Below, one piece after another: positions 1 to 7,971 of a stretch of DNA of 64,000 bases. The translations under genes and the position numbers were made by a program. Where the stretch lies: the NCBI GenBank assembly GCA_964568735.1, contig CAZMRF010000008.1:37634-101633 (forward strand). Direction: 5' to 3'. The notes beneath the pieces were generated by a model. That model was not told the DNA's origin. It did not search any database and saw only the letters and a list, made by a program, of their open reading frames with translations. Every line of letters begins with the position of its first letter. The first letter of the stretch is position 1. Origin of the DNA: CAZMRF01 sp964568735 (GTDB taxonomy: Bacteria; Acidobacteriota; Polarisedimenticolia; JACPZX01).

Positions 1-254
1 AGTGCGGAGAGTCTGCTCCCGATCCCATGGGCAGCCGTCGGGCCCCCTGAGCTTCGCCATCAAGGCGACGAGCCTCGAGAATGCTTCGGACATGTTCTGA
101 CTCCCTGATCTCCGCTCAGGCTAGACCACCCGGGTGCGGAGCATCAACCAGTCCGGATGCTCACCACCCGCGCCGAGAGGCAGGACTGTTGCTGACCTCG
201 CGGACACGGTGGTAGGATGCGGTCGCGGCAGGGGCGCGGAGCTTGACAGTCGTC
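1..254. other. Left-edge stretch, no supported gene
   Basis: No convincing coding region. One plus-strand frame runs open from base 2 to a TGA at 98-100 and could be the last ~32 codons of a gene entering from the left, but its translation matches no family I recognise and open frames of this length are common in such GC-rich DNA. The bases just before the DUF1844 gene contain a TTGACA-like element at 243-248, too close to that gene's start to be its -35 box. Confidence 0.3.
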
Positions 255-749
255 ATGGATCAGAAGATCGGGCCGGAACGGGGCGACGAGAAGCCCGAGA
301 TCAAGATCGTCGATCGCCGGAGCTTCACCAGCGACGGCCGGCGCAGGGGCGCAGATCCGGCGGGGGCCCCGGACCAGAAACCGCCTGCCAGGGACGAAGC
401 CCCCCCGAAATCCCCGCGCACGGAGCCCGAGGAGCCGGTCCACGGCCCCGGGTTCACGATGAACCGATCGAGCGAGACGGATCGGAGCCGCGCGGGGCGC
501 GACGCCGCGTTTCTGAACCTCTGCGTTTCGCTCTACGAGAGCGGCTGCATCCACCTCGGCGTCAGCGGCCCGGAGGGGGCAACCCACGACGAGGCCCCAG
601 ACATGGAGGCGGCACGCGGAGCCGTCGAGATGCTCGAGATGCTGAAGCGCAAGACGCTCGGGAACCTGTCCAGGGAGGAGCAGGAAATCCTCGAGTCGCT
701 GCTCGCCGAGCTGCAGATGGCCTACGTCATGAAGACGCCCGGCGCCTAG
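255..749 (+). CDS. DUF1844 family protein
   Basis: Small soluble protein of about 164 residues. The first ~90 residues are charged and proline-rich, opening with the EIKIVDRRSF-type stretch often seen in front of this domain. The last ~80 residues form the DUF1844 domain: a helix around FLNLCVSLYESGCIHLG, then an alpha-helical second half ending near LLAELQMAYVMKT. Function is unknown. ATG at 255 is chosen; an in-frame TTG at 243 would add four residues. Its stop abuts the ATG of the next gene, so the two are probably co-transcribed. Family assignment is by pattern recognition; length is normal for the family. Confidence 0.75.
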   Translation: MDQKIGPERGDEKPEIKIVDRRSFTSDGRRRGADPAGAPDQKPPARDEAPPKSPRTEPEEPVHGPGFTMNRSSETDRSRAGRDAAFLNLCVSLYESGCIHLGVSGPEGATHDEAPDMEAARGAVEMLEMLKRKTLGNLSREEQEILESLLAELQMAYVMKTPGA

Positions 750-2606
750 ATGCCGCGCCGGCCCTCTCTCGCCTCCGGACTCGCCCTCGCTTTCGTCCTT
801 CTCCTGCCCGTTCCAGCCGCGGCGCACCCCTCGTCGTCCGACGCCCAGCCATCCGTTGAAAAGGCGCTCCAGGATCTCTGGTTCACCCGGGCGCAGGCGC
901 TCCTTCGGGACGACACGGTCACCGCCGCGGCGAGCGTGGACTCGATGAAGTCGCTGATCCGCACCGAACGGCTGGACCGCGTGCCGTGGCTGGCCAGGGC
1001 ATTCTCTTTCGAGGGCTACGAGCGGCTGCGCGAGGGAAACTACGAGAGGGCCAGGGAGGCCTTCGACATCGCCCGCCGCTTCGATCCGAGGGCGCCCGAG
1101 GCACAGTCGGGCTATGCCTGGGCGGCGATGCGCGCGGGCAGGGGCTTCAGCGCCTTCATCGGGGAGTACCGGAGGGCCATCCGGCTTCGGGTGGACTCCT
1201 TCGCGCGGGAAGGGCTGGCCAACGCGCTCATCGTGGGCATGGTCGGACTCTGGCTGCTCGCCGCGGCCGTGATCTTCGTTCTCCTCATCCGCCACAATGC
1301 CATGCTGCGCCACGACATCGAGGAGATGCTGCCCTCGGGACGGGGCGAGGGCGTCTCGAAGCTGCTCGCATGGTCCGTTCTATTCGCGCCCCTGCTGCTC
1401 TGGATCGGCGGCGCGTGGATCCTGCTCTACTGGTGCGTCGTGCTCGCCCGGTACATGTCGGGCTCGGAGAGGCTCGTCGCCGGATTGGCGTGCCTGGCGA
1501 TCGTCGCCACGGGCCCGCTCGCGGCGCGGAGCGCGCTCGAGGCACGGCAGGCCGCCGACCCGGTGCTCCTCGCCATGGAGGACGCCCTCGACGGAGGCTA
1601 CGGCAAGGAGGTCATCCATTTCCTGCAACGGACTCTCGACGAGGATCCCGAGTCCCTCGCGATCCGCCTCCTTCTCGCCAACACCTATCAGAGGGCGAAC
1701 CTGAACCGGGAGGCTTTCGAGGAGTACCAGCGCATCCTCGACGTGGTTCCTAACGAACCACGGGCCTTGAACAACGTGGGGTCCCTCTACATGAAGACGG
1801 GCCAGATGTCCCAGGGCCTCGTCTACTTCGGCAGAGCCGCTGAAGTCCGCCCGGATGAAGCGGCCATCCAGTACAACCTGAACCTGGCACAGAGCTCCGC
1901 ATTGAGGCTCGTGGACGCCGAGGGGACCTTGCGCCGCCTGCAGCAGCTCAATCCCGACATGGCGCAGGAGCTCGTCATGGCGCGCGGGAGGGGAGAGGCC
2001 CCTGATCCGATACCGTTGTGGGTTCCGCGCGAAGAGGTGACGGCTTACCTCGAGGCGAGGATCCATTCACGGGATTCCGTGGATTGGATCGCCAGCCTGG
2101 GCTCTCCCACCGCGATCGGCGCCATGGCCTCGCTCGTCCTTCTCGGGTGGTCGGGCCTGCTCAGTCGATCGCCCACCCGGGCCCAGATATGCATCCGGTG
2201 CGGAGCGCCCTTCTGCGGGAAATGCAAGCGGGAGATCGGCGCCCGCGAGTGCTGCGCCCAGTGCATCCACCTCTTCGTGAAGAAGGACGCCATCGCCCCC
2301 GACGTGAGGGCGAGGAAGTTGCGCCAGGTCGAGCGGTTCGCGCGGGTCTCGCGGCTCAAGATACGCATCGCCTCCGTGCTGCTCCCGGGCACGGGGCACA
2401 TGCTCGCGGGCCGCACCTTCACGGGTTTGCTGGCGTCCGCGCTGTGGATCCTGCCGCTCACGCTGATCCTCCTCGAAGGGCGCCTGATCCTGCCATCTTC
2501 GCTCCAGGTCTTCGGTGTGCCCAGCCTGAGCGTCCTTCTAGGCTCATGCCTCATGGGTCTGACCTGGCTGGCCGCGAACCTGCTCGCACCGCGGCTGCAG
2601 AACTAG
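750..2606 (+). CDS. TPR membrane protein with embedded zinc-binding cysteine cluster
   Basis: 618 residues, starting directly after the preceding stop. Visible in order: a Sec-type signal peptide (residues 1-25, hydrophobic core then AAA-H); a first TPR-like helical stretch; hydrophobic segments near 155-180, 200-230 and 240-258; a TPR block of about 285-400 with NNVGSLYMKTGQ and YFGRAAEVRPDEA repeats; another hydrophobic segment near 453-470; a Cys-rich cluster near 480-507 (CIRCG, CGKC, CCAQC); and a C-terminal membrane hairpin beginning LLPGTGHMLAG. It is probably an inner-membrane scaffold whose TPR domain mediates protein contacts. The substrate or partner is unknown. The zinc-ribbon between membrane segments is unusual. 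No enzyme motif was seen. Confidence 0.65.
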   Translation: MPRRPSLASGLALAFVLLLPVPAAAHPSSSDAQPSVEKALQDLWFTRAQALLRDDTVTAAASVDSMKSLIRTERLDRVPWLARAFSFEGYERLREGNYERAREAFDIARRFDPRAPEAQSGYAWAAMRAGRGFSAFIGEYRRAIRLRVDSFAREGLANALIVGMVGLWLLAAAVIFVLLIRHNAMLRHDIEEMLPSGRGEGVSKLLAWSVLFAPLLLWIGGAWILLYWCVVLARYMSGSERLVAGLACLAIVATGPLAARSALEARQAADPVLLAMEDALDGGYGKEVIHFLQRTLDEDPESLAIRLLLANTYQRANLNREAFEEYQRILDVVPNEPRALNNVGSLYMKTGQMSQGLVYFGRAAEVRPDEAAIQYNLNLAQSSALRLVDAEGTLRRLQQLNPDMAQELVMARGRGEAPDPIPLWVPREEVTAYLEARIHSRDSVDWIASLGSPTAIGAMASLVLLGWSGLLSRSPTRAQICIRCGAPFCGKCKREIGARECCAQCIHLFVKKDAIAPDVRARKLRQVERFARVSRLKIRIASVLLPGTGHMLAGRTFTGLLASALWILPLTLILLEGRLILPSSLQVFGVPSLSVLLGSCLMGLTWLAANLLAPRLQN

Positions 2607-2652
2607 AAGCCTCTCACCGCGGGAGGCACCGCTGATCGCCACGGCAGGCGCC

Positions 2653-2681
2653 TCGACGCCGGCCGGGGGCACACGTATAAT
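2653..2681 (+). promoter_or_regulatory. Putative sigma70-type promoter for the DUF4388 gene
   Basis: TCGACG (2653-2658), a 17-base spacer, then a perfect TATAAT (2676-2681), 33 bases before the ATG. The -35 matches the consensus in 4 of 6 positions. Found by eye only. Confidence 0.5.
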
Positions 2682-2714
2682 CGCGCGCGTCACCCTCCGG
2701 AGGGAAACGCTGCC

Positions 2715-3983
2715 ATGGCCCTCGAGGGCACCCTCAGGGATTTCAGTCTCGCCGACATCTTCCAGCTCATCGGAATCCAGAGGAAGACGGGCGTCCTCAC
2801 GCTCAAGAGCGACGAGGACGTCGTCACCGTCTCCTTCGTCGAGGGATCCGTCGTCTCGGCGGACTCCCAGTCGAAGAAGCTCGAGGACCTTCTCGGCACG
2901 GTGCTCGTCAAGTCCGGGGACGTCTCCGAGGATCGGCTCCAGGAAGCGCTGAAGCTCCAGCGCCGCACGCTCCAGCGGCTCGGGAACATCCTCATCGAGC
3001 AGAACTACCTGAGCCACGCCGCGCTGCGCGAGGCGCTGAGGCTTCAGGTCACGCAGGTGGTCTACCGCCTCTTCCGATGGAGCGACGGCGACTACTCCTT
3101 CAAGCAGGAAGCGGCCATCGAGTACGACCGCGAGCATTTCACGCCGTTGACCGCCGAGAGCATCCTGATGGAAGGGATCAGGATGATCGACGAATGGCCG
3201 ATCATCGAGAAGAAGATCCGCTCGGTGAACATGGTCTTCGCCAAGACCAAGCCGAAGGCGACGATCGAGATCCAGGGCGAGGAAGATGGGGGAGGTGACG
3301 ATCTCAGCGATGCCTTCGGCGGCGGGCCCAGGGAAGGCGCACCTCCCGAGGCTCGACCGACGGACTCCATCGTCATGTCCGAGACCGAAGCCAGGGTCTA
3401 CGCCTCCATCGATGGCCTGCTGAGCGTCCAGGACCTGATCGACCGGGCGGGCCTCGGAGACTTCGAGACCTGCAGGATCCTCTACGACCTCCTCACCAGG
3501 GGGATCATCCGGGAGGTCCATGCGGATCAGGCGCGCCGTGCCGAGCCTGTCGTCCGCCAGCCGGCCGTCACCTCCACACTCTGGAACTTCCTCATCTTCC
3601 TCCTCTTCATCGCGGCCGGCGCGTCCGCGTTGACGATGGGGCGCAACCCCATCAACCGGCTTCCCCCTGCGCATACAGATCCACAACTGGACCAGATCCA
3701 GACGGCGATCACGAGGAGCCACGTCCAGCGCCTCGACGAGGGAATCCAGATCTACTACCTCCAGCTCGGGGAGTATCCGGCCCACCTGGGCGAACTGGAG
3801 GAGCGCCGGATCGTCTCCGCGGAGACCCTCAAGGACGGCTGGGGGCGGGAGGTGGGCTACGAGCGGGGACCCAACGGCTACCGGATCCTGGTCACAGATT
3901 CCGCTGGATCGGAACGGCAGGATCTGGGCCTGAGCCGCCTCCGCGGAGCGATCGCGCCCGGCCTCGGCGGGCTCTCCGAATAG
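2715..3983 (+). CDS. DUF4388 (PATAN) protein with membrane anchor and C-terminal pilin-like tail
   Basis: 422 residues. Residues 1-110 form a DUF4388/PATAN domain (starts MALEGTLRDFSLADIFQLIG, with the GVLTLKS and GSVVSADS strands), a module found fused to signalling proteins in myxobacteria and Acidobacteriota. A helical middle region (~110-270) follows, then one transmembrane helix at about 288-308 (LWNFLIFLLFIAAGAS). The last ~110 residues, with YYLQLGEYPAHLGEL and KDGWGREVGYE, resemble the soluble part of type II secretion/type IV pilin-like proteins and would lie outside the cytoplasm. It may link a cytoplasmic signalling module to the envelope; this is inference. It has its own promoter-like sequence and a hairpin after the stop. 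Confidence 0.7.
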   Translation: MALEGTLRDFSLADIFQLIGIQRKTGVLTLKSDEDVVTVSFVEGSVVSADSQSKKLEDLLGTVLVKSGDVSEDRLQEALKLQRRTLQRLGNILIEQNYLSHAALREALRLQVTQVVYRLFRWSDGDYSFKQEAAIEYDREHFTPLTAESILMEGIRMIDEWPIIEKKIRSVNMVFAKTKPKATIEIQGEEDGGGDDLSDAFGGGPREGAPPEARPTDSIVMSETEARVYASIDGLLSVQDLIDRAGLGDFETCRILYDLLTRGIIREVHADQARRAEPVVRQPAVTSTLWNFLIFLLFIAAGASALTMGRNPINRLPPAHTDPQLDQIQTAITRSHVQRLDEGIQIYYLQLGEYPAHLGELEERRIVSAETLKDGWGREVGYERGPNGYRILVTDSAGSERQDLGLSRLRGAIAPGLGGLSE

Positions 3984-3987
3984 AATC

Positions 3988-4004
3988 CCCGGACGGCCTC
4001 CGGG
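3988..4004 (+). terminator. Hairpin after the DUF4388 gene
   Basis: CCCGGA (3988-3993) and TCCGGG (3999-4004) can pair around a 5-base loop just after the stop codon. No T-run follows, so intrinsic termination is uncertain; it may only protect the 3' end. Confidence 0.3.
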
Positions 4005-4041
4005 ATCATCGCAGGGGCCGAGGGTGGAGAGCGCGGCGGCC

Positions 4042-4070
4042 TTGACAGCGCCCGGGGCTCCTCCTACTGT
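4042..4070 (+). promoter_or_regulatory. Putative promoter of dnaK
   Basis: TTGACA (4042-4047), 17-base spacer, TACTGT (4065-4070). The -35 is perfect, the -10 weak. It lies 39 bases before the dnaK ATG. No CIRCE-type inverted repeat (TTAGCACTC-N9-GAGTGCTAA) was seen nearby, so HrcA control is not supported here. Confidence 0.5.
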
Positions 4071-4109
4071 CCCCGCCTCTTATTGAAGCCAACGCCGGAG
4101 GGCAAGCGC

Positions 4110-5963
4110 ATGAGCAAGATCATCGGAATCGACCTGGGCACGACGAACTCCGTCGTCGCCGTCATGGAGGGCGGCACGCCGGTCGTCATCCCGAGCGCTG
4201 AAGGAAGCCGCACCACCCCCTCCGTATTCGCCGTGACCGACAAGGGAGAGCGCCTGGTCGGGCAGGTGGCGAAGCGACAGGCCATCACAAACCCCTTCAA
4301 CACGATCTACTCCATCAAGCGCTTCATGGGCCGCAAGCACCACGAGGTGCCCGACGAGATCAAGAGGGTCACCTACAAGGTCGAGGGCGCTCCGAACGGC
4401 GACGTCCGGGTCATGGTGCAGGGCAAGCCCTATTCCCCTCCCGAGATCTCCGCGAAGATCCTCCAGAAGATGAAGGAGTCCGCTGAGGCCTACCTCGGGC
4501 AGAAAGTGGAGCGAGCCGTGATCACGGTCCCCGCCTATTTCAACGACTCGCAGCGGCAGGCCACCAAGGACGCCGGCGAGATAGCCGGGCTCAAGGTGGA
4601 GCGGATCATCAACGAGCNNNNNNNNNNAGAACGAGACCATCGCCGTCTACGACTTCGGAGGGGGCACCTTCGACATCTCCATCCTGGAGGTCGGTGAGGG
4701 CGTGGTCGAGGTGAAGTCCACGAACGGCGACACGCACCTGGGTGGTGACGACATCGATCAGAAGATCATCGAGTGGATCGTCAGCGAATTCAGGAAGGAC
4801 CAGGGAATCGACCTCGGCAACGACAAGATCGCGCTGCAGCGGCTGAAGGAAGCCGCCGAGAAGGCCAAGTGCGAGCTCTCCACGACCGTCGAGACGGAGA
4901 TCAACCTGCCCTTCATCACGGCCGATTCCTCCGGCCCCAAACATCTCCTGATCAAGCTGTCCCGGGCCACGTTCGAGTCGCTCGTCGACGACCTGATCCA
5001 GCGGACGGTTGAACCGTGCCGGCGGGCGATGGCGGACGCGAAGCTCACGCCGGAGCAGATCCACGAGGTGGTCCTCGTGGGCGGCTCGACGCGGATTCCG
5101 AAGGTCCAGCAGGTGGTCAAGGAGTTCTTCGCCCGGGAGCCTCACAAGGGCGTCAATCCCGACGAAGTCGTGGCCGTGGGAGCCGCCGTCCAGGGCGGAG
5201 TGCTGGGTGGAGAGGTCAAGGACATTCTCCTCCTGGACGTCACCCCTCTCTCTCTCGGCATCGAGAGCGCAACACCACGATCCCGACGAAGCGAAGCCAG
5301 GTCTTTTCGACGGCCGAGGACGACCAGCCTTCCGTCGACGTGAAGGTCTGCCAGGGCGAGCGCGAGATGGCCCGGCACAACAAGGTGCTCGGCAACTTCA
5401 GGCTGGAGGGCATTCCAGCCGCCCCCCGCGGGGTGCCGCAGATCGAGGTCACGTTCGACATCGATGCCAACGGGATCCTCCACGTTTCCGCGAAGGACAC
5501 CGGCACGGGCCGCGAGCAGAAGATCCGCATCGAGGCAAGCAGCGGGTTGAGCAAGGACGAAGTTGAGAAGATGAGGCGCGAGGCGGAGACGCACGTGGAG
5601 GAGGATACGAAGTTCCGCGAGGAGGCCGAGCTGCGGAATCGCGCGGACGCGGCCGTCCATTCCACCGAGAAGATGCTCAAGGAGGCGGGCGAGAAGCTCC
5701 CGGCATCCGACAGGGAGGCGATCCAGAAGGAGTTGACCGCGCTTCGCACCGCGCTGAAGGGGGGCACCGGTCCCGAGATCCAGAGGGCGATGGAGGGTCT
5801 GACCGCGGCACAGCACGAGATGGCTCAGCGCGTTTACTCGACCAAGGCCGCCGGCACGAGCCCGGAGGGCGAAGGCGCGGGACGCGCCCCCGGGGCCCCC
5901 GAGGGCGGCAAGGAGAGCGACGTCGTGGATGCGGAGTTCGTCGACGTGGACGACAAGAAATAG
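4110..5963 (+). CDS. dnaK: Chaperone DnaK (Hsp70), interrupted by a gap and a small deletion
   Basis: ATP-dependent Hsp70 chaperone that folds and protects proteins with DnaJ and GrpE, neither of which is in the window. The N-terminal ATPase start (IIGIDLGTTNSVVAVMEGG), the phosphate-binding DFGGGTFD and the VVLVGGSTRIPKVQ motif are all present, followed by the substrate-binding domain (SQVFSTAEDDQPSV, QGEREMARHNK) and the acidic tail ending VVDAEFVDVDDKK. The reading frame is broken twice: 10 Ns at 4618-4627 replace the PTAAALAYG motif, and about 31 bases are missing near 5265, removing the conserved GG(V)xT loop and shifting the frame. The coding frame moves from phase 4110 to phase 4630 and back again. 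Start ATG 4110 is preferred over an upstream TTG at 4083. Family certain; whether the real gene is intact cannot be told from this sequence. Confidence 0.93.
4618..4627. other. Assembly gap (10 N) inside dnaK
   Basis: Ten Ns. By comparison with DnaK proteins, roughly 13 codons are missing here (between IINE and NETIAVYD), so the true gap is nearer 40 bases than 10. Confidence 0.98.
5260..5270 (+). other. dnaK: Frame-shifting deletion point in dnaK
   Basis: Upstream frame reads LLLDVTPLSLGIE up to 5265. The frame two bases later resumes with ERNTTIPTKRSQVF from 5265. In normal DnaK about 11 residues of the TLGGVxTxLIE type lie between these, so about 31 bases are absent. The flanks share GAG, which fits an assembly collapse or a real deletion. 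Confidence 0.85.
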
Positions 5964-5964
5964 A

Positions 5965-5993
5965 TTGTCAACAACACCTCCCGGCACTATGAT
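5965..5993 (+). promoter_or_regulatory. Putative promoter of the sigma factor gene
   Basis: TTGTCA (5965-5970), 17-base spacer, TATGAT (5988-5993), directly after the dnaK stop and 62 bases before the chosen start. Confidence 0.55.
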
Positions 5994-6055
5994 GGAGCCC
6001 GCTCTGAACGGGGCCTGTGGGTCGAGCATGGGGGCCATCATCCGGGAGAGGGTGG

Positions 6056-6937
6056 ATGCAACAGGGGAACCGCCCAGAACGCGGAGGCTCCAGTTCACAG
6101 AGTCTGAAGAAGTATCTTCAAGAGATCGCAAAGCTCCCGCGGATCACTGCCGACGAAGAGAAGAAGCTCGGGGCCCGGATCAAGCGGGGTGGCAGAGAGG
6201 GACGGGAGGCCATCCAGAAGCTCGTGGAGGCCAACCTCCGGTTCGTCGTCAGCTTTGCCAAGAAGTACCGCGGCTGCGGACTCTCCTTCCTTGACCTGAT
6301 CAACGAAGGCAACATCGGCCTCATCGAGGCGGCGAAGCGCTTCGACCCCGGCAAGAACGTCAAGTTCATCACCTACGCCGTCTGGTGGATCCGGCAGTCG
6401 ATCGTCCACGCTCTCTCCGATCAGAGCGGGGCCTTCAGGCTCCCCCAGAAGCAGGCCAACCTCCTCTACCGGATCGGCAAGACGATCCAGCAGCTCACGC
6501 TCGAGAACGAGCGGGCGCCGAGCCCGGAGGAAATCGCGGACCGGCTGAAGATCCAGCCGGAGGAGGTCACCGCGCTGCTCCGGGTCGCCGACGACAACGT
6601 CTCTCTCAGCACCGTGATCGACGAGGAGCACAACTTCCACGTCGCGGACAAGATCGAGCAGGATTCGGTGACGGCCCCGGACGAGAACTACTTCCGCTCC
6701 TCGCTCAAGGACCTCATCCGCGGCTGCCTGGAGGACCTCGACGACAAGGAAGAGCTCGTGGTCCGGCTCCGCTTCGGGCTTGCCGAAGGAGGCGGGGAGA
6801 AGGACCCGATGACGTTGAAGGAGATTGGCGATATCCTCCACCTGTCCAGGGAGCGGATCCGGCAGATCGAGGCCCAGGCGCTCGAGAAGATGTTCCGTTC
6901 CGAACGAGTCCAGCATCTCAGGATCTACTTGAACTGA
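6056..6937 (+). CDS. Sigma-70 family RNA polymerase sigma factor (RpoD/RpoS type)
   Basis: Directs RNA polymerase to -35/-10 promoters. About 293 residues, without region 1.1. Region 1.2 begins SLKKYLQEIAKLPRITADEE. Region 2 carries RFVVSFAKKYRGCGLSFLDLINEGNIGLIEA and the -10-binding helix KFITYAVWWIRQSI. Region 3 is marked by RAPSPEEIADRLK and region 4 by the helix-turn-helix MTLKEIGDILHLSRERIRQIEAQAL. Size and layout fit a small group 1 or group 2 sigma factor; I cannot say whether it is the main one. ATG 6056 follows a GGGAGAGGG-type ribosome-binding site; a GTG at 6017 is the alternative. Confidence 0.92.
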   Translation: MQQGNRPERGGSSSQSLKKYLQEIAKLPRITADEEKKLGARIKRGGREGREAIQKLVEANLRFVVSFAKKYRGCGLSFLDLINEGNIGLIEAAKRFDPGKNVKFITYAVWWIRQSIVHALSDQSGAFRLPQKQANLLYRIGKTIQQLTLENERAPSPEEIADRLKIQPEEVTALLRVADDNVSLSTVIDEEHNFHVADKIEQDSVTAPDENYFRSSLKDLIRGCLEDLDDKEELVVRLRFGLAEGGGEKDPMTLKEIGDILHLSRERIRQIEAQALEKMFRSERVQHLRIYLN

Positions 6938-7031
6938 CGCCGGAAGCGCCAGGGCATCAGGATTGGTCGTGACGGGCTCCCGGGAGCCTCTCGGAGGCGT
7001 GACCCGGGCAGGCTCACAGAGGCTCTCTCCC

Positions 7032-7871
7032 ATGAGGCCCGACAGCACCCCTCGTCCAGCAGGCGCCCCCGATCGCTCGCCGCCCCCCGCGAGCGTCAGG
7101 TGTCCCGACTGCGGAGGAACCGGGTTTCGCGTGATCCGGGAGGGCGGCAGCGGCCGAAGCTATGCCGGCCCCTGCCCCTGCACGCGGGAAGAGAGGGTCC
7201 GGGCCCTGCTCCGGCGCGCCCGCATCCCGAGCCGCTACTCCGCCTGTGACTTCGGGTCCTTCTCCACCGACGCTCGCTTCGATCCGTCCATCGAGAGGGC
7301 CTGCATGGCAACGCGCGAGTTCGTCCAGAGCTACTCGGCGCGCCGGGCCCGCGAGGAGGCGGAGTTCGGCCTGCTGCTCCTCGGCCCCCCCGGGGTGGGG
7401 AAGACGCACCTCGCGGTGGCCGCGCTGCGCGAGCTGATCCTCGAGCACGGGGTCCAGGGGCTTTTCGCCGACTTCCGCGAGCTCATCAAGAGCCTGCAGG
7501 CCTCCTACGATCCGCTCGCGCAGGACTCCGAGATGGAGCTTCTCCGGCCCCTCGTCCAGGCCGAAGTCCTGGTCTTCGACGACCTGGGCGCGGCCCGGAT
7601 GACCGAGTGGGTCCGCGACATGGTCGGCCACATCGTCAACAGCCGCTACAACGAACGGAAAGTCACCCTCATCACCAGCAACCTCAGCGACGCTCCCGCG
7701 GGCAAGGACTCGAACCACCCGGTTCTCACCGAGCGGATCGGCCCGGCGGTTCGATCGAGGCTGCACGAGATGTGCGTGTCGGTCGAGATCACGGGGAAGG
7801 ACTTTCGTGTCAATGAGGACTTCCGCCTCAACGTGAAGCGATCGACCCGCCGGCCTCGCCGGCGGAGCTGA
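7032..7871 (+). CDS. DnaC/DnaI/IstB-like AAA+ ATPase
   Basis: About 279 residues. A zinc-binding N-terminus (CPDCGGTG and CPC near residues 25-52) is followed by an AAA+ domain with Walker A GPPGVGKTHLA, Walker B VLVFDDLG and sensor 1 TLITSNL. The order, zinc motif then ATPase, matches primosomal helicase loaders of the DnaI/DnaC group, which load DnaB on DNA. The IstB transposition helper is the other family with this ATPase, but no transposase lies nearby, so a helicase loader is more likely. ATG 7032 chosen; in-frame starts exist further upstream. Confidence 0.75.
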   Translation: MRPDSTPRPAGAPDRSPPPASVRCPDCGGTGFRVIREGGSGRSYAGPCPCTREERVRALLRRARIPSRYSACDFGSFSTDARFDPSIERACMATREFVQSYSARRAREEAEFGLLLLGPPGVGKTHLAVAALRELILEHGVQGLFADFRELIKSLQASYDPLAQDSEMELLRPLVQAEVLVFDDLGAARMTEWVRDMVGHIVNSRYNERKVTLITSNLSDAPAGKDSNHPVLTERIGPAVRSRLHEMCVSVEITGKDFRVNEDFRLNVKRSTRRPRRRS

Positions 7872-7904
7872 GCGGGAATTCCCCGAGCCCGGCGGGCGTT
7901 ACGC

Positions 7905-7933
7905 CGGACAAGCTCCCGAGCCTCTGATAGAAT
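7905..7933 (+). promoter_or_regulatory. Putative promoter of the thiolase gene
   Basis: CGGACA (7905-7910), 17-base spacer, TAGAAT (7928-7933), 38 bases before the start. The -10 with its flank TAGAATCCAGC recurs at 35750, upstream of another gene. Confidence 0.4.
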
Positions 7934-7971
7934 CCAGCCGGCCTCCTGCACTCCCTGACCGGAGTCTCCCC

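Noticed and set aside
7032..7871. IstB transposition protein
   Set aside because: No transposase or inverted repeats nearby; the zinc motif and context favour a helicase loader.
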